A stretch of 46,883 nt of DNA from Caballeronia jiangsuensis (GCA_000648925.1 JFHF01000054.1:1-46883), one strand, 5' to 3'. Positions 8,224 through 17,458 are shown, counted from the first letter of the stretch. The notes: generated by a model not told the origin, from the letters alone. Made by a program: numbers and translations.

Positions 8224-9126
8224 TCAATGCCAGAAAATGGCTAAAGCGACGCCGCCGAACAAGCACCATTTCACTACATAATAGACTGTGCGGTTCCACG
8301 CTTTCAATGACTTCCCGGCACGTCGAACGGCATAGATGTAACGGAACGCACGATTCAAGCCACCCGTGCGGTCACCAATTTCATTTGGTGACGCCGCGGA
8401 GCGCATTAGAAAGCTGCCGACAACATTGATGACACTCTGCGTCCAGCAGTACCTCATTGGGCGTGCAATATCGCAGAAAAGGATAATGCGATCGTCGTTA
8501 GTGGTGTTTGCCGCGTGGTGCATGTAGGTTTCGTCGAATACCACATCCTCGCCGTCACGCCACGAGTAGGGAATCCCGTCGACCACAATCGCGCAGCCCT
8601 CATCGTTCGGTGTAACCAGACCAAGATGGTATCGCAGCGAACCTGCAAAGGGATCTCGGTGCGGATTAAGCTTCCCCCCGGCGGGAAGCATAGCGAACAT
8701 AGCCGCCTTGACCGAGGGAATGTTCTGCAGTATCTCCACCGAACGTGGGCACAATGCCGAGGCAGACGGATGAGGTTCGTCATACCACTTCAGATAGAAG
8801 CGCTTCCATCCCGTCCGAAAGAAGGAGTTGAAGCCGATATCGTTGTATTTTTCCGCAGCTTGAATGCGTTTCGCGTCTTCGAGAGCCAGTGCTTCTTCAC
8901 GAAACACACGCCAGTTAGCTCTCAGGATGGCCAACTCGGTGAACGCCGCCGGTGAAACATAAGGTGTGTTCGGTACCTTCGAGAACAAATAAGCGAAACA
9001 GTTTATTGGCGCAGTAAATGTGGAATGGTCAAAAATTTGCCTGAAGAAACTGCCGTGCCGTGCCCTGCCTCGAAAGTGCGTGTAGGCAGCACACGTTAGA
9101 AAAAAAATTAGAAAAGCCCAACGCAT
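8224..9126 (-). CDS. lpxO: LpxO-like aspartyl/asparaginyl beta-hydroxylase (lipid A hydroxylase)
   Basis: The ATG at 9126 gives 300 residues, the normal LpxO length; the open frame further upstream lacks homology. The protein starts with a membrane segment (MRWAFLIFFLTCAAYTHFRG) followed by the family signature RARHGSFFRQIFDHSTF and APINCFAYLFSKVP. The Fe(II)/2-oxoglutarate site is visible as NPHRDPF (His and Asp ligands) and the distal His in MHHAANTTNDDR. A second hydrophobic segment lies at the C-terminus. LpxO enzymes hydroxylate the secondary acyl chain of lipid A at the inner membrane. It converges on the CHAT/hydrolase operon and is probably monocistronic. Other members of the family act on different substrates, so the lipid A assignment is likely rather than proven. 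Confidence 0.8.
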   Translation of the reverse strand: MRWAFLIFFLTCAAYTHFRGRARHGSFFRQIFDHSTFTAPINCFAYLFSKVPNTPYVSPAAFTELAILRANWRVFREEALALEDAKRIQAAEKYNDIGFNSFFRTGWKRFYLKWYDEPHPSASALCPRSVEILQNIPSVKAAMFAMLPAGGKLNPHRDPFAGSLRYHLGLVTPNDEGCAIVVDGIPYSWRDGEDVVFDETYMHHAANTTNDDRIILFCDIARPMRYCWTQSVINVVGSFLMRSAASPNEIGDRTGGLNRAFRYIYAVRRAGKSLKAWNRTVYYVVKWCLFGGVALAIFWH

Positions 9127-9325
9127 GGCTCTGCTCGTTGCGAATTGATTGTCCCGAGTATATGGCCTCTTGTAGGGACCTGCAGGGAACAACGCATTGG
9201 TGCAGAGAAGCGGTCAGCGCCTTCGTGGAGCCTGCGAAAGCTCCCACCAGCAGGTGCTAACCCGTTGCCGAATCCGCATATGTTTTAGGGCGACGCTGCC
9301 CCCCGACGACGGGTCCGCGCTAATT

Positions 9326-9348
9326 ATTGTTTAGAAAAACTATACAAT
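9326..9348. promoter_or_regulatory. Imperfect palindrome, possible repressor operator
   Basis: Arms ATTGTTTAG and CTATACAAT are separated by AAAAA; one base pair of nine mismatches. The symmetry and arm content resemble MarR-family operators. The right arm contains a -10-like TATACA. The cognate regulator is not known; a MarR gene lies 7 kb away. Confidence 0.45.
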
Positions 9349-9392
9349 TAGCCTGTTCAAGTGGGAGGCCCTCTGGCTCTGAAAGTACTTAT

Positions 9393-9421
9393 CCTGTCCG
9401 GTCCAACTGGACAGGGTTTTT
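9393..9421 (+). terminator. Intrinsic terminator-like hairpin
   Basis: The stem CCTGTCC / GGACAGG with a 9-nt loop is followed by G and five T residues on the plus strand. No protein gene ends here on this strand, so it may terminate a short RNA starting near the upstream palindrome. Confidence 0.5.
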
Positions 9422-9571
9422 GTACATTAATGAGCAGCAGGATGGTCGTCTTTAGGACGAGGGGAAGACGCAACGGCAGCGGGCATCAAAAAGCTGAAGA
9501 TCCTACAGGCACGGCGGCTTGTGGACGTGGCACCCTCGCCCCGCGCCCAAGTCAAATGAATTAAGCGCTCT

Positions 9572-10629
9572 CTAGAAGGTGCCCCAGATGTCTGCGAAGC
9601 GGAGAAGGCCGGTTCCGGCGTGACAGTTCACGTATTCGAAAGATGGGGTCGTCCCAATGACGAAGACCTCATGCCACGACACAAAATCTCTTTCCGCGCC
9701 ATATTTACGACGCATGGCCAACGCATGTTTCCAAATATCAAGATGGCTTTTGTGACTCTCAGTCCAGTCCTCGAGATGCTTGAGCGAGAGGATGTAGACG
9801 TGCTTGCATGTCTCCCTGAGTTCGTCGCCCTTCTCGTTCAGATGAGTGATATGACGCATCGACAAACATCCAGTCTCCTCCGGGTGTTCGGAGAGATACG
9901 ACATTCCAGTCTCGAGTTTTGGGCGCATGTTTTCATAGTAGTCGTCAAACTGCTCTCCCTTAGCTTGTGCCCAAAACTGTCCCGACCGAATGCTCACGAC
10001 GTTAGGTGGTACATCCACGCGAACTCGTTTGCGCGCGCTGTCCCTAAAGTTGCCCACAGGTACGTTGTCGCCGTAAGGCGAATTCAACTCGTCGATCGCT
10101 GAAATCGGAAGTCGGTCGCGCATTGACCGAAGTACCCCGCGACATACATCGCCTCCAGTTCGCAATCGTTCGTACGAGCAACACCACCGGAATAGTACGG
10201 CTCAGAGAAGATAGTTTCCATTCTGTCATAGGGAATAGCAAGTGTTTCTCGCCAATAGCCGCACCCTTCCGTCTCACGATCGGCCGACTTGAACCATGCA
10301 TTGACCGGGTTTGAGTTCTTCCAAAGTGCGAAACGCGTCAGTTCAGTCCAGTATGCGACAGCGATTGAGTTGACCACTCCTTCTGCGTCGACTTCGCGCA
10401 TCTCTTCAAAACAATCGGGTCCGTATACGCTCCCATAGGCGGCACGCATCCGCTCAAAGAAGGCTTGCTCGGCAGCGACATCGTCTGACTTCCTCTGAAT
10501 CGCTAAGTAGTCGCAAACGATGGTGGTCACCGGAGTGCGCCAGCGAACTTGATATTTTGGCGTAGCTGGTTTGAAGTCTCCCGGACGCCTCGGGTCAATG
10601 ACTCGTGGATACTCAAAGTGAAAGCTCAT
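9572..10629 (-). pseudogene. oxd: Aldoxime dehydratase, frameshifted
   Basis: Two overlapping frames together encode one haem-containing aldoxime dehydratase of about 350 residues (OxdA family; aldoxime to nitrile plus water). Frame 1 runs from the ATG at 10629 to the segment YVAGYFG; the alignment with known enzymes continues in another frame with SMRDRLPIS. The break is at 10127-10128, where one base appears to be missing. Key residues survive: the MRDR arginine, the serine of SIRSGQFW, the proximal haem His of WTESHKSHL, and the distal His of SWHEVFV. The ATG overlaps the nitrilase stop codon (ATGA), showing original translational coupling. A true inactivating mutation and a sequencing error cannot be told apart here. 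Confidence 0.85.
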
Positions 10630-11588
10630 TCTTCACTCTCCGTCGTCGGAGATTGAGGCCAACCAGGCGTGCCGAGCTTTTGGCTCGATTCGTTGACTAG
10701 CAGCCGGAATACATCCGGTCGAGAATAGTGACCGACTGCATCGAGATCAAATTTTGCTCGTGTAATGTCGTCAAGATCGATGTCTGCGATCAAGACAGCT
10801 TCTCCATCGAAGTTTGGACCGGCTAGCACGTTTCCCAAGGGATCGATGATGCAGCTACCGCCCACAGTCACGATGCTATCACTCGCTTGATTCTGGAACG
10901 CCAGGTAGTCCTCCGGATAATCCGAACGTCGAGCGAATTGGTTACTGGACAGAACGAAACAACGCCCTTCGAGCGCGATATGTCGCATTGTAGGAAGCCA
11001 TGTCTCGCGACCGTCGGCCGTGGGAACACACAAAACTTCGACTCCCTTTTGGTACATCGCGGCACGAAAAAGCGGCATATAGTTTTCCCAGCAAATCGAT
11101 GCGCCGATTTTTCCCACCTCAGTGGAAAACACGGGCATGGTGGAGCCATCGCCACGCCCCCATACCAGACGCTCTGCCCCCGTAGGTCCGAGTTTTCGAT
11201 GCTTTCCAAGATAAGCGCCATCCGGGCCAAGGAAAAGCGCGGTGCAATATAGCGTTCCTCCGTCGCGCTCAATCACCCCGATCACGAGGTGCACGCGATT
11301 CTCCTTCGCGATATCGCACAGCGTTTTTACTGCCGGTCCAGGGATGTCGACGGAACTGTCCCAATATCGGCGGTACCATTCGCGGCCTTCAGGGTCACGG
11401 TGGCCGACGACCGTGTTGAACGTTATGCCTCGCGGATAGGCCGACAAAAACGCTTCCGGAAAGACGACCAATTGGGCGCCCTGGCGCGCTGCGTTTTCAG
11501 TTAGATCTCGTACTTTAGCAAGACTTTCCGGAAGGTTGAAGGAAACAGGTGCGGCTTGAACGACTGCAACGCGACGATTTTTCGGCAT
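10626..11588 (-). CDS. Nitrilase (carbon-nitrogen hydrolase)
   Basis: A 320-residue enzyme of normal length with the full catalytic set: Glu45 (VVFPEAF), Lys132 (KHRKLGPT) and Cys166 (ASICWENYMP). The CWENYMP and KHRKL forms match aliphatic/aryl-nitrilases that hydrolyse nitriles to acids. It sits 15 bp after the MFS remnant and overlaps the aldoxime dehydratase start by four bases, giving a transporter-nitrilase-dehydratase operon for aldoxime to nitrile to carboxylic acid. The reading frame is intact although both neighbours are damaged. The exact nitrile is unknown; association with an Oxd-type dehydratase suggests arylacetonitrile or aliphatic nitrile. Confidence 0.92.
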   Translation of the reverse strand: MPKNRRVAVVQAAPVSFNLPESLAKVRDLTENAARQGAQLVVFPEAFLSAYPRGITFNTVVGHRDPEGREWYRRYWDSSVDIPGPAVKTLCDIAKENRVHLVIGVIERDGGTLYCTALFLGPDGAYLGKHRKLGPTGAERLVWGRGDGSTMPVFSTEVGKIGASICWENYMPLFRAAMYQKGVEVLCVPTADGRETWLPTMRHIALEGRCFVLSSNQFARRSDYPEDYLAFQNQASDSIVTVGGSCIIDPLGNVLAGPNFDGEAVLIADIDLDDITRAKFDLDAVGHYSRPDVFRLLVNESSQKLGTPGWPQSPTTESEE

Positions 11589-11603
11589 GAGTTTCTCCTT
11601 GCT

Positions 11604-12530
11604 TCAATTTTTTACTGCTGCACGTGTCGAAGTTGTCGGGCTCTCTTCCTGCTGCGCATGTTCCCGGAGAAAAAGAGCACCGACTATGCGTGTCAATGCT
11701 GCGAAAACCACTGGGTACCAAATTCCGAAATAGATGTCGCCGGTTGCAGTGACCATCGCAAATGCCACAGCAGCGAAAAATCCACCAAAAATCCCGTTTC
11801 CTAGGTGATACGGAAACGAGAGAGCGGTATAGCGGACTCTGACAGGAAACATCGAAACCAATGCTGCAGCCAGCGGCGAATAGACCATTGCGAAATAGGT
11901 GCAGAGTATCAACAGCATTACTACAACCATCGGCTTATTGACTTGTGCGGGGTCCGCCTTCTGAGCGTAACCAGCGGCACGGATCGCACTTTGGAGCGCC
12001 TGCGCATCGTAGCCTTGTAAGAACTTTTGACCTATTTGGACGCTCGGCACCGAAGTCGACTCATCCGTGATATTTAAGTAGGGTACGCCGGCACGAGCAA
12101 GCGCCTCTTTGATCTTGTCGCATTCGCCAACAGGAGGTGTGTTACCTAAAAGATTAATCTGAAACCTGCACTCACCAGCGGCGGCACGGACTGTCACCCG
12201 ATTAGGGACCGTCGCCGACTCGAGCGCTGGATTGGCAAAGTGCGTGATGCTATGAAATATTGGAAACGATGTCAGTGCGAACAGGAGACAGCCAGTTAAG
12301 ATCACTTTCTTGCGACCGATCCGGTCTAAGATCGCCGCGGCCGTCCACATGATGGGGAGACACATCAACAACGCAGTCCCACTTAAGAAACTCGCCGTTC
12401 CAATGTCGAGGTGCAGCGTCTGCGTGAGAAAGAAGAGCGAATATGTCTGACCTGTGTACGACACGGTCGTCACGCCCATTACCAAACCGAAGAGCGCGAC
12501 AAGCGATCTGACACGACACTTCGCATCTTC
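11604..12530 (-). pseudogene. MFS metabolite/proton symporter, 5'-truncated
   Basis: The frame carries only the C-terminal half of a large (about 550 aa) MFS symporter: the YTGQTYSLFFLTQTL segment, a GRKKVI loop, a long periplasmic loop with two Cys residues between TM segments, and the final GIFGGFFAAVAFAM and RIVGALFLREH segments. Homology can be followed upstream to about 12525 (RVRSLVALFGLVMG) and then meets a stop at 12549; the N-terminal half of the protein is absent. A TTG at 12485 could act as a start but would leave a half transporter. It lies 15 bp upstream of the nitrilase and was probably the uptake system of this operon. I call it a remnant. Confidence 0.8.
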
Positions 12531-13151
12531 ATCGCCTCCTCCTCGAGCTCAAGCTCTTGTTCGAAGTAGAGATGCTAGGCGACAGGAAACCTGCAGTCAC
12601 AAAAACCGGACATTCTTTGGATAAATTGAGATAAATTGCTGAAAACACTGATTTTTTTATGTACCATTTGAGCGAACGAAATCGGCTAGAAGTCTTTCGC
12701 ATCGCAACATTTTCAGGGTTAACGGTTGGCCTCCTTAAGACGCTTGAATGTTTGGTTAACTTGAGGAAGAGGCTTCCCGCTTCTGGCCTTCAAAAGTCTT
12801 GCTGGATTTGATCGTTCGGGTCGTGACGAAAATTCGGACGTGGAGCTTACCTATTCTCCCCATCCGCAGACAAAAATCTAATTCAGTGCAGGGCTTCGGT
12901 ATTGGCCTCGTCAGTCCGCAATGTGGATATGCCCATGGAGTTGTCGTGTGTCGTTCGCTCCCGACATAATAAGTAGGTCGCCGTTCGAGTTTAGGTTCGC
13001 ATAACGAACCGGCTTTTTGGCAAGGATAGTTGCCCCCTCGATTACACCGATTGGCGGGATGGTGTAGTGCATCTGTGCGCGTTGTTCCCCTTATCAGGGA
13101 CGTTTAAATTCTTGGTAGTGGATATCAACGCCTTGAGCAAGAGGGACAAAC
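12531..13151. other. Intergenic region
   Basis: About 620 bp without a gene. It contains a tandem 10-bp repeat GATAAATTGA/GATAAATTGC at 12620-12639 and AT-rich sequence near 12640-12670. It lies between the truncated MFS end and the pirin promoter and may be the scar of the deletion that removed the MFS 5' half. The upstream sequence of the pirin gene has a good ribosome site (GAGGGA) but no obvious promoter hexamers. Confidence 0.4.
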
Positions 13152-13850
13152 ATGTTTGAAATTCGCCGTAGTAACGAACGAGGTCACGCCAATCACGGAT
13201 GGCTCGATTCGTATCACAGCTTTTCGTTTGCCGGCTACTTTGATGCTGAGCACATGCAGTTCGGCGCGTTGCGAGTTATCAACGAAGACCGCGTAGCTGG
13301 TGGACAAGGTTTCGGCACCCATGGGCACCGTGACATGGAAATCGTGAGTTACGTGCTCGACGGCGCGCTTGCACATCGTGACAGCATGGGCAATGGCTCT
13401 ACGATTCGCCCTGGTGACGTTCAGCGTATGAGCGCGGGTACGGGCGTGCAGCATAGCGAATTCAATGGGTCCGAGACGGAAACTGCACACTTTCTGCAAA
13501 TTTGGATCCTTCCGGATGTTCCCGGGAACGCACCTGGCTATGAAGAGAAGCGATTTACTGAAGAGGAAAAGCGTGGCCTGCTCCGCCTGATTGCGTCTCC
13601 AGCTGGCGACGACGGTTCGGTAAAGATTGGCGCTGACGCGCGCATCTTCGCAGGACTTTTCAATGGCAGCGAGCGAGCAGAATTCGATGTGCCGGCCGGC
13701 CGCCGAGTGTATGTCCATGTGGCGCGAGGAAACGTGAACGTCAATGGCAAGTCATTGAAGGCCGGCGACGCTGCCAAGATCGAAGACACGACTAAGGTGA
13801 CTCTTGATAAAGGAGAGAGCTCGGAAGTGCTACTGTTCGATCTCGCTTGA
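13152..13850 (+). CDS. Pirin family protein (YhhW-like bicupin)
   Basis: A 232-residue double cupin. The metal ligands of the YhhW/pirin site are all present at the usual positions: His57 and His59 (GTHGHRDME), His101 and Glu103 (GVQHSEF). The IWILP segment and the C-terminal second cupin are typical. Some members have quercetin 2,3-dioxygenase activity in vitro, but their physiological role is generally unclear. The ATG at 13152 is preceded by GAGGGA. A strong intrinsic terminator follows 63 bp after the stop, so the gene is monocistronic. Confidence 0.92.
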   Translation: MFEIRRSNERGHANHGWLDSYHSFSFAGYFDAEHMQFGALRVINEDRVAGGQGFGTHGHRDMEIVSYVLDGALAHRDSMGNGSTIRPGDVQRMSAGTGVQHSEFNGSETETAHFLQIWILPDVPGNAPGYEEKRFTEEEKRGLLRLIASPAGDDGSVKIGADARIFAGLFNGSERAEFDVPAGRRVYVHVARGNVNVNGKSLKAGDAAKIEDTTKVTLDKGESSEVLLFDLA

Positions 13851-13913
13851 GGCAAACACGAGTTGACGAGGAACGACTGGCCCAAGAGGATTGTCGGCCG
13901 ACCCATGCGCTCA

Positions 13914-13950
13914 AACTGCAAAGCAGATTGCTCGCTTTGCAGTTTTTTTC
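13914..13950 (+). terminator. Intrinsic terminator of the pirin gene
   Basis: A perfect 10-bp stem AACTGCAAAG / CTTTGCAGTT with an 11-nt loop is followed by a run of seven T. It fits rho-independent termination on the plus strand. Confidence 0.85.
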
Positions 13951-14505
13951 GTCACCGCTCATTTGGGGAACCACCGATCGCCGCCGGACATGCGCTCGCT
14001 CTCACGAGCTTCAGTCTAAGTGGTGAACCCAAGACGAACGACGCGACCCGCTCGCGCTAAAAGTGCCGTCACGCGCGCAGTTTTCATCCGACAGTGTTCG
14101 GCATTCACATTTAGGTTTCCTCGGCTGTCCACTCACTTTCTGAAAAATGAGAGTTCCTTCAGTTCAAAGGGACTTTCTCGGTGTTCGAGTGGGCTACATT
14201 TCTTGCCAGCAGCGTCCGTCTGCAAAAAAATTTGGCCCAATTGTCCAAAATAATTTAAGACCTTGAGGTGTATTACTGTCACGACATACACAAAGGCTAC
14301 TTCGTCGATAACTCTTTGAAGCATTTGTATTTGTGCGAGGCTCACCCAGAGGATCAACGGTGCGTGGCAACGCGGGGAAAAGGCACTTGAACTGTTTTCG
14401 TGCGTCCGTTTGAGAAAGCCCGTGCATGCGTGCCGAAACGCTATCGTAAAGAGCAGTCGCGACCTGTCGTTAACGGAGAGATTCTCTCTTAATACGTAAG
14501 GTGCC
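13951..14505. other. Intergenic region upstream of the chemoreceptor
   Basis: About 555 bp between the pirin terminator and the chemoreceptor start. No convincing gene on either strand; open frames here resemble no protein. It presumably contains the chemoreceptor promoter, but no clear flagellar-type or sigma-70 promoter was recognised. Confidence 0.4.
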
Positions 14506-16311
14506 ATGTTCTCTTCCATCCGCAATCGAATCCTCGCCGCATCAGTGTCTATCGTCGTCGGCGCTCTGTCGGTCAATACGGGGGTCAACTACCTAGTTGC
14601 TCAACGGTACAACACCCAAACCATTCATGACGCGCTAGGTGCCGTACTCACCGGACATGAAGTTGGCATCGAGGAATGGGTTGCATCAAAGACGAAAATG
14701 ATCGTGTCAGTGGAAGACGCTGCGTTGAGTGCAGATCCTGTACCTGCGTTCAAGCAATTGGCGGCGTCGGGCGGCTTTACGAACGTGTACGCCGGGTATG
14801 CGGACAAAACGGCGAAATTTGCAGACGCAACCGGTATCCCTGGGGACTATGATCCGACCGGACGACCATGGTATCGGCAGGCGGTCGAAGCAAATAGGCC
14901 GGTCATTACGCCGCCCTATGTAGACGTCGCAACTGGCAAACTGGTTGTGACGTTCGCTGCGCCGATTGTGCGCAACGGTGCGGTCAAAGGAGTCGTGTCG
15001 GGCGACGTTGCTATGGACAGCGTGGTTGCAAGCGTCAAATCGATTCAACCGACACCCGCGAGCTTTGGCCTCTTGGTCGACCGAACCGGTACCATCATTG
15101 CGGCCGCCGACGCCAAACTTACGCTTAAGCCTACGACTGACGTTGCGCCCGAACTATCGGCGAATGCACTTGCATCTGCCGCCGCGGACGCAAATGCCCC
15201 GACCCTTGAAGCTACCGTCGGGGGTGCGCCCAAACTGGTGCGCGCACGTGCGGTACCAGGAAGCGACTGGGTAACCCTAGTAGCGCTTGATAAAGCGGAA
15301 GCCAATGCGGGCATGCACTCCACCTTGCTTGCATCGTTCGGCTCGTTGGCACTGATGACCCTCCTTACGGCAGCAATCATCGGCGCCGTCACGGGCGCAG
15401 CCTTTAAAGGCCTCGCTCGGATTCGCGACGCGATGCAGGCTATTGGCTCAGGCACGGGCGACTTGACGCAGCGCTTGCCTGCCGCTGGTGACGACGAAGT
15501 CGCTCAAATTGCCCGCTCGTTCAACTCCTTTGTAGGCAAGATTAACGAAGTCATGGTGCAAATCCGAGACACCAGCGACGCTGTACGCCATGCGGCGGAT
15601 GAGATTGCATCCGGAAATCACGACTTGTCTCGGCGCACTGAGTCGGCCGCTGCAAGTCTTGAGGAAACTGCTGCGTCCATGGAAGAAATCACGACCACTG
15701 TGAAGCAGTCCGCAAGTGCAGCGCGCCAGGCGGACCAGACCGCAGCGACTGCTGCAACTGCAGCGTCTCGGGGCGGTTCGGTAGTCGCGGACGTCGTTTC
15801 AACCATGCGGACCATTGAAGGCGCATCGGGGAAAATCAGCGACATCATCGGTGTAATCGAGGGTATTGCCTTTCAGACCAATATCCTTGCGCTGAATGCC
15901 GCGGTTGAGGCGGCACGTGCAGGCGAAGATGGCCGCGGCTTCGCCGTTGTCGCAGGTGAGGTACGTACGCTTGCTCAGCGAAGCGCCCAAGCTGCCAAGG
16001 AGATCAAGGAGTTGATTGATTCGAGCGTCGTTAGCGTCACGGCAGGCGCATCGCTGGTGCAGCAGGCTGGCGAAACCATGAACGAGATCGTCGGCCGCGT
16101 AACGAATGTCACTAGAATGATGAGCGAGATTACTAACGCTGCGGACGAACAAACCCGAGGTATAGACGAGGTGAACCGTGCTGTCGCTCAGCTCGACGAA
16201 ATGGTTCAGCAGAACGCAGCGCTTGTTGAGCAATCGGCGGCAGCCGCTTCCGCTCTGCAATCGCAAGCGACCGAGTTGACGGATGCTGTTGGCCGCTTTC
16301 GCATCGCGTAA
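14506..16311 (+). CDS. Methyl-accepting chemotaxis protein with dCache sensor
   Basis: A 601-residue chemoreceptor: TM1 at residues 8-30, periplasmic dCache domain about 35-270, TM2 about 275-300, HAMP about 300-352, and a cytoplasmic signalling domain to residue 595 with the hairpin tip EGIAFQTNILALNAAVEAAR. The distal dCache pocket has Tyr115, Arg120, Trp122, Tyr123 and Asp167, plus Asp140. This matches, with constant offset, the amino-acid-binding motif I recall for PctA-type receptors, so an amino-acid ligand is predicted. No C-terminal CheR/CheB-binding pentapeptide is present. No chemotaxis genes are adjacent, so it is an orphan receptor feeding the main Che pathway. Confidence 0.95.
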   Translation: MFSSIRNRILAASVSIVVGALSVNTGVNYLVAQRYNTQTIHDALGAVLTGHEVGIEEWVASKTKMIVSVEDAALSADPVPAFKQLAASGGFTNVYAGYADKTAKFADATGIPGDYDPTGRPWYRQAVEANRPVITPPYVDVATGKLVVTFAAPIVRNGAVKGVVSGDVAMDSVVASVKSIQPTPASFGLLVDRTGTIIAAADAKLTLKPTTDVAPELSANALASAAADANAPTLEATVGGAPKLVRARAVPGSDWVTLVALDKAEANAGMHSTLLASFGSLALMTLLTAAIIGAVTGAAFKGLARIRDAMQAIGSGTGDLTQRLPAAGDDEVAQIARSFNSFVGKINEVMVQIRDTSDAVRHAADEIASGNHDLSRRTESAAASLEETAASMEEITTTVKQSASAARQADQTAATAATAASRGGSVVADVVSTMRTIEGASGKISDIIGVIEGIAFQTNILALNAAVEAARAGEDGRGFAVVAGEVRTLAQRSAQAAKEIKELIDSSVVSVTAGASLVQQAGETMNEIVGRVTNVTRMMSEITNAADEQTRGIDEVNRAVAQLDEMVQQNAALVEQSAAAASALQSQATELTDAVGRFRIA

Positions 16312-16457
16312 AAAGCCGTACAAAACGGATTCGGAGAGGAACAAACCGCCTTAAGCGTTTTTCGCTTTACTCGCGCTCGTCAAACGAATGCACAATCGGC
16401 GCGGCAGTGGAGAGCGTGTCGACTCAACCTTTAACTGCAAGATGCGGTGCTTTGAGC

Positions 16458-16925
16458 CTAAGTGCCGTCTTGTCCGATCGCGTCAGTACAGGGAGAGTGA
16501 TATCGACGAAGCTTGCGCAGAATATGCAACGCCTGTTTCTTTTCTTCCGCCGTGAGCGGCGCAGTGAATTCCTGCTCGCACTGCTTCGCGATCTGTCTGT
16601 ACTCAGCCAACGCCGCACGACCTTCCACAGTAATGTCGAGGGCAATTGCGCGACGACCGTGCGGAGAAGGTGCCCGCACCAGTAACCCGTCGCTGACAAG
16701 GTCATCCACGATCCGCGTCATTGCAGAGCTGTCTTGCCCAATTAGCTTTGCAAAAACGGACTGAGTCACACCAGGATTGAGGGAAGCGACAACGAGTGTG
16801 GTCAACTTAGCGTTGCGCCGTTCGATTGGTGTTCCCTCGAAAAGTCTGGCGTGCAAACGCGCCAGATCAAAATTGAGCAAATGGTAATGATGAACGATAT
16901 GCTCAGGAAGGAAATCGAGGTCCAT
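16458..16925 (-). CDS. MarR-family transcriptional regulator
   Basis: The ATG at 16925 gives 155 residues, normal for MarR; a TTG six codons upstream is also possible. The winged helix-turn-helix is clear: LTTLVVASLNPGVTQSVFAK, then a recognition helix around DSSAMTRIVDDLVSDGLL and a wing with SPHGRRAIALDIT. It converges on the chemoreceptor gene and has no divergent partner within the window because an IS66 element follows. The target genes and ligand are unknown. Confidence 0.88.
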   Translation of the reverse strand: MDLDFLPEHIVHHYHLLNFDLARLHARLFEGTPIERRNAKLTTLVVASLNPGVTQSVFAKLIGQDSSAMTRIVDDLVSDGLLVRAPSPHGRRAIALDITVEGRAALAEYRQIAKQCEQEFTAPLTAEEKKQALHILRKLRRYHSPCTDAIGQDGT

Positions 16926-17065
16926 CTCTGCATCCAGTATCAAGAAACTAAGCCTTTTGAGCCGATAGAACTTCGGTCTGTAAGGCGAACGCAGCTTAAC
17001 ACAGCAAGTGCATCTAGGCGCATGTCGAACGCTCGCTGACGCGCCAATTGATTGCAGGCTTTTCA

Positions 17066-17073
17066 GTTACATC
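17066..17073. repeat. Target-site duplication, IS66 element (right side copy)
   Basis: GTTACATC directly abuts the GTAAGCG end of the element; the other flank at 18608-18615 is GTTACACC, seven of eight bases identical. IS66-family elements generate 8-bp duplications. Confidence 0.75.
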
Positions 17074-17269
17074 GTAAGCGCCCAGGGAAGGCATCTAGAC
17101 GGCCTGTAGTCGCAACGCCCATCAGGTTGCCAAACTGACTCGATGTGATAGCGTGTCGGTGTACCCGAATTTCTCTTTCGGATCGTTCGATTCCTGTGAG
17201 TTATCCATGCCTCTTTCCGTTGCCCAAACCAACCACGTTGCGAAGGTTTTCCCATAGTGCCCGGCTGAG

Positions 17270-17458
17270 ATGACCGATTTCCTCGAGGCAGGTGCGGAAG
17301 TGGTGATCTACAAGCAGGATGAATGCGGCAGCGATGTCCTGCCCTACGCAATTGCCGTTGCGGGTACCGCTTTTTGGATTGATTGCTGCCAGACGCAAGA
17401 GGAGGCGACAGCGCTGGCTTCCTCCCTTGGTCTTAGAGTCGTTGCCGCGCGCCGGTAG
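17270..17458 (+). CDS. Small hypothetical ORF (62 aa) within the IS66 boundaries
   Basis: The frame runs from an ATG at 17270 and encodes MTDFLEAGAEVVIYKQDECG and onward to SLGLRVVAARR. Its balanced composition, with alternating strand and helix pattern, is unlike a random antisense frame. It lies where the C-terminal two-thirds of tnpC should be and reads opposite to the element. I do not recognise a family. It could be a small host gene captured during rearrangement or a chance open frame. Confidence 0.35.
   Translation: MTDFLEAGAEVVIYKQDECGSDVLPYAIAVAGTAFWIDCCQTQEEATALASSLGLRVVAARR

Larger units (their letters stand above)
9127..9571. other. Intergenic region with palindrome and terminator
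   Basis: About 445 bp without a credible protein gene. It contains a 23-bp imperfect palindrome (9326-9348) followed 45 bp later by an intrinsic-terminator-like hairpin (9393-9421), together framing a possible short transcript. The open frame over 9361-9564 crosses the terminator and resembles nothing, so I do not call it a gene. Confidence 0.5.

Noticed and set aside
9361..9564. 67-codon plus-strand ORF beginning with GTG
   Set aside because: It crosses a good intrinsic terminator, lacks a ribosome site and resembles no protein.
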